15,155 bases of DNA from Clostridia bacterium. GTDB taxonomy: Bacteria; Bacillota; Clostridia; Oscillospirales; CAG-272. The notes beneath the pieces were generated by a model, which ran no database searches, was not told where the DNA came from, and saw only the letters and a program-made list of their open reading frames with translations. This document shows, piece by piece, positions 13,874-15,155 of this stretch. The position numbers and the translations under genes were made by a program. The stretch lies in contig JAKSPV010000018.1 of assembly GCA_024404475.1 (NCBI GenBank), positions 1 to 15,155 on the forward strand, given 5' to 3'. Numbering within the stretch: the stretch's first letter is position 1; every line of letters starts with the position of its first letter.

Positions 13874-14144
13874 CGCGCTCAAAGGGTTTGACGGCATGAT
13901 CGACGAGGAAACGCGGATCCCCGTTCACCGCCGCGAGCTCTCCGAAGACGAAGCCGCGCATTTGTCGAAAAAGCTGGCGAAGCTTTCAAAGGGGCAAAGC
14001 GTCCGCATCACCTACTATGTCCGGGACAACTACACGGTCATATCCGGCACCGTCACGGAAATCGAGGGAGCGCTCTCCTACCTCGCGCTCGGGCGCATCC
14101 GGATCCCGTTCGGAGATATCGTTTACGTGGCGGAAACAGAATAA
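13824..14144 (+). CDS. YolD-like protein
   Basis: 106 residues. MAERAMQFGAFDALKGFDGMI and the beta-rich C-terminal part (VRITYYVRDNYTVISGTVTEIE ... IRIPFGDIVYV) are the pattern of the YolD-like family (PF08863). Members are usually encoded beside UmuC-type polymerases and have been proposed as functional stand-ins for UmuD; their biochemistry is poorly known. A strong GGAGG six bases before the ATG fixes the start, which lies 50 bp inside the polymerase gene in another frame. It is the third and last gene of the SOS-type operon and is followed directly by a terminator. Confidence 0.87.
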   Translation: MQKHSMAERAMQFGAFDALKGFDGMIDEETRIPVHRRELSEDEAAHLSKKLAKLSKGQSVRITYYVRDNYTVISGTVTEIEGALSYLALGRIRIPFGDIVYVAETE

Positions 14145-14171
14145 AAGACCTGCCGATAAGGCAGGTCTTTT
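14143..14171. terminator. Bidirectional terminator between yolD-like and nucleotidyltransferase genes
   Basis: AAAAGACCTGCC (14143-14154), loop GATAA, GGCAGGTCTTTT (14160-14171). The stem is perfect, overlaps the yolD stop codon, and gives U-runs in both directions. Confidence 0.92.
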
Positions 14172-14174
14172 TGA

Positions 14175-14948
14175 TTAATGGGATGCTGCGAGGAGGGCGT
14201 CTCGCTGGGCCGCTCTCTCGCTGAGGATTTTTTCGCAGACGGCGATATCCTCATATGAATTGACGCCGCGCAGATCGTTTCCGTCATCGGTGCGGTACCG
14301 TTCCACACGCAGGCCGGCCCTCGCCATCAACTCCGGGATCTCAGTCAGGTAATACTCATTTTGTGCATTGTCGCACCCGAGCTGCGGGAGAAAAGAAAAC
14401 AGCTTTTTGGAATCGAACACGAGAACGCCGGCAAAAAGTTCTTTGATCTTTTCCTGTTCCGGTGTACAGTCGCGGCCTTCGACGATCGCCTCAAAACGGC
14501 CGTCCTTGTCGCAGACGATACGGGCCCACGATTCCAGCTCGTCATTTTCCGCCGTCATCAGCGTGCAGGCGGCACCGACGGACTCATGATACTCACACAT
14601 AGCTTTCATCGTTTCATAACGGAACAGCGGCATATCGCCGAACGTGATAAGTACCGTTCCGTCAAAATCGCGGAACTGATCCTCGCAGGCCATGACCGCC
14701 TGCCCTGTCCCACACAGTTCTTTCTGCTCGGCATAACGGTATGACGGGCCGAAATGATCCATGATCTGCTCTTTCAGGTAGCCGACGATGATGCAGGTGT
14801 CTTCCGGCTTAATGAATGAGGTGTTTTCCAGAACGTATTCCAGAAGCGGCCGGCCGCCGACCATACGCATGGCCTTCGGGCAATTCGCCGCATCGGAATG
14901 AAGTCGGGATCCTTTTCCCGCCGCGGGGATAATGGCACGAATACTCAT
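14175..14948 (-). CDS. GlmU-like nucleotidyltransferase (sugar-1-phosphate uridylyltransferase domain only)
   Basis: 257 residues of a single nucleotidyltransferase (GT-A-like) domain. AIIPAAGKGSRLHSDAANCPKAM holds the G-x-G-x-R loop and K25. GTGQAVMACED and LITFGDMPLF follow, with D105 in the place of the metal-binding Asp of E. coli GlmU. LRGVNSYEDIAVCE contains the second metal-ligand Asn region. The left-handed beta-helix acetyltransferase half of GlmU is missing, so it should transfer UMP (or another NMP) to a sugar phosphate but not acetylate. The true substrate is unknown. The start at 14948 overlaps the stop of the upstream gene (ATGA); GGAG stands rather far away (about 16 nt). Codon use is less GC-rich than in the his operon. 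Confidence 0.85.
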   Translation of the reverse strand: MSIRAIIPAAGKGSRLHSDAANCPKAMRMVGGRPLLEYVLENTSFIKPEDTCIIVGYLKEQIMDHFGPSYRYAEQKELCGTGQAVMACEDQFRDFDGTVLITFGDMPLFRYETMKAMCEYHESVGAACTLMTAENDELESWARIVCDKDGRFEAIVEGRDCTPEQEKIKELFAGVLVFDSKKLFSFLPQLGCDNAQNEYYLTEIPELMARAGLRVERYRTDDGNDLRGVNSYEDIAVCEKILSERAAQRDALLAASH

Positions 14949-15154
14949 GATTTGTTTGTATTGTCTCCTTTATCTGACACAGTCACGTCAAGGCCGAGAT
15001 TATCGTAAATCTCCTGCAGGATTTCTTTTATCTTCTTCATGGATAACCGATCACCAACTTTAAACCGCTCTAAGATCGCCCTATCTAAATCTCCCTGAGC
15101 TAATTCAGATTTTAGTCCTCCCTTATAAATTACTCCTTTTACGATTCCTGTATC
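14945..15154 (-). CDS. C-terminal 69 residues of an unidentified AT-rich gene, running off the window
   Basis: Reading leftward from the edge, the open frame gives DTGIVKGVIYKGGLKSELAQ, then GDLDRAILERFKVGDRLSMK and KIKEILQEIYDNLGL, and ends in a polar tail at TGA 14945-14947. The GDRLSMKKIKEILQEIYDNLG stretch looks like a helical, perhaps winged-helix, end domain. I have an unconfirmed impression of the tails of some mobile-element or phage replication ATPases. Codons are strikingly A/T-ending (AAA, ATA, TTA, GAT) compared with the rest of the window. It is translationally coupled to the GlmU-like gene by an ATGA overlap. No function is assigned. Confidence 0.6.
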   Translation of the reverse strand, partial: DTGIVKGVIYKGGLKSELAQGDLDRAILERFKVGDRLSMKKIKEILQEIYDNLGLDVTVSDKGDNTNKS

Positions 15155-15155
15155 T

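Noticed and set aside
12563..13897. 444-codon - strand ORF opposite the polymerase, and 352-codon - strand ORF at 3893-4951 opposite hisD
   Set aside because: Both are shadows of strongly conserved genes, with no recognisable domains or ribosome binding sites.

Overview
The window reads as chromosomal DNA of a GC-rich member of the Firmicutes/Clostridia, probably a gut-type lineage. The evidence is a hisZ-containing histidine operon, a LexA-like/Y-family polymerase/YolD cassette, a DUF1887-type CARF protein, strong AAGGAG ribosome binding sites and consensus TTGACA/TATAAT promoters. The genus cannot be fixed from the sequence. Codon use is G/C-ending through most of the window and becomes AT-rich only in the last 200 bases.

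Layout. Positions 1-600 hold two gene fragments on opposite strands that meet at about 250-275: the Rossmann part of a sorbose-1-phosphate-reductase-like dehydrogenase (+), and the N-terminal third of a FakA/YloV DAK2-domain kinase (-). A small XRE-type regulator (670-900, -) lies upstream of the FakA fragment. At 1058-2164 (-) is a two-domain protein joining a HAD 5'-deoxyribonucleotidase to a guanylate-kinase-like P-loop domain. A divergent promoter region (2165-2390) then drives that gene leftward and the histidine operon rightward. The his promoter carries a striking array of four TTTATC half-sites at 8-bp spacing.

The histidine operon (2391-9637, +) is hisZG (one fused polypeptide), hisD, hisC, hisB, hisH, hisA, hisF, hisIE. 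The genes overlap by 1-7 nt or are separated by 10 nt. Together they encode every step from PRPP + ATP to histidine except histidinol-phosphate phosphatase, which must be encoded elsewhere. hisD is broken by one extra base at about 4901, just before its catalytic Glu-His pair. The operon ends in a bidirectional terminator shared with a convergent mscS-type channel gene (9716-10528, -).

From a divergent promoter pair opposite mscS runs a standalone CARF + PD-(D/E)xK nuclease of the DUF1887/Card1 type (10685-11860, +); no CRISPR array or cas gene is visible. After its terminator comes a compact SOS-type mutagenesis cassette: a LexA-like autocleaving repressor with its own palindromic operator, a UmuC/UvrX-like Y-family polymerase, and a YolD-like small protein. 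All three overlap, and the cassette ends in a second bidirectional terminator. On the opposite strand lie a GlmU-like nucleotidyltransferase and, overlapping its start, the C-terminus of an unidentified AT-rich gene that runs off the window.

The observations I consider most worth checking are the self-contained LexA-polymerase-YolD cassette next to an orphan CARF nuclease, the nucleotidase-guanylate kinase fusion, the four-half-site his operator, the HisZ-HisG fusion and the hisD frameshift.
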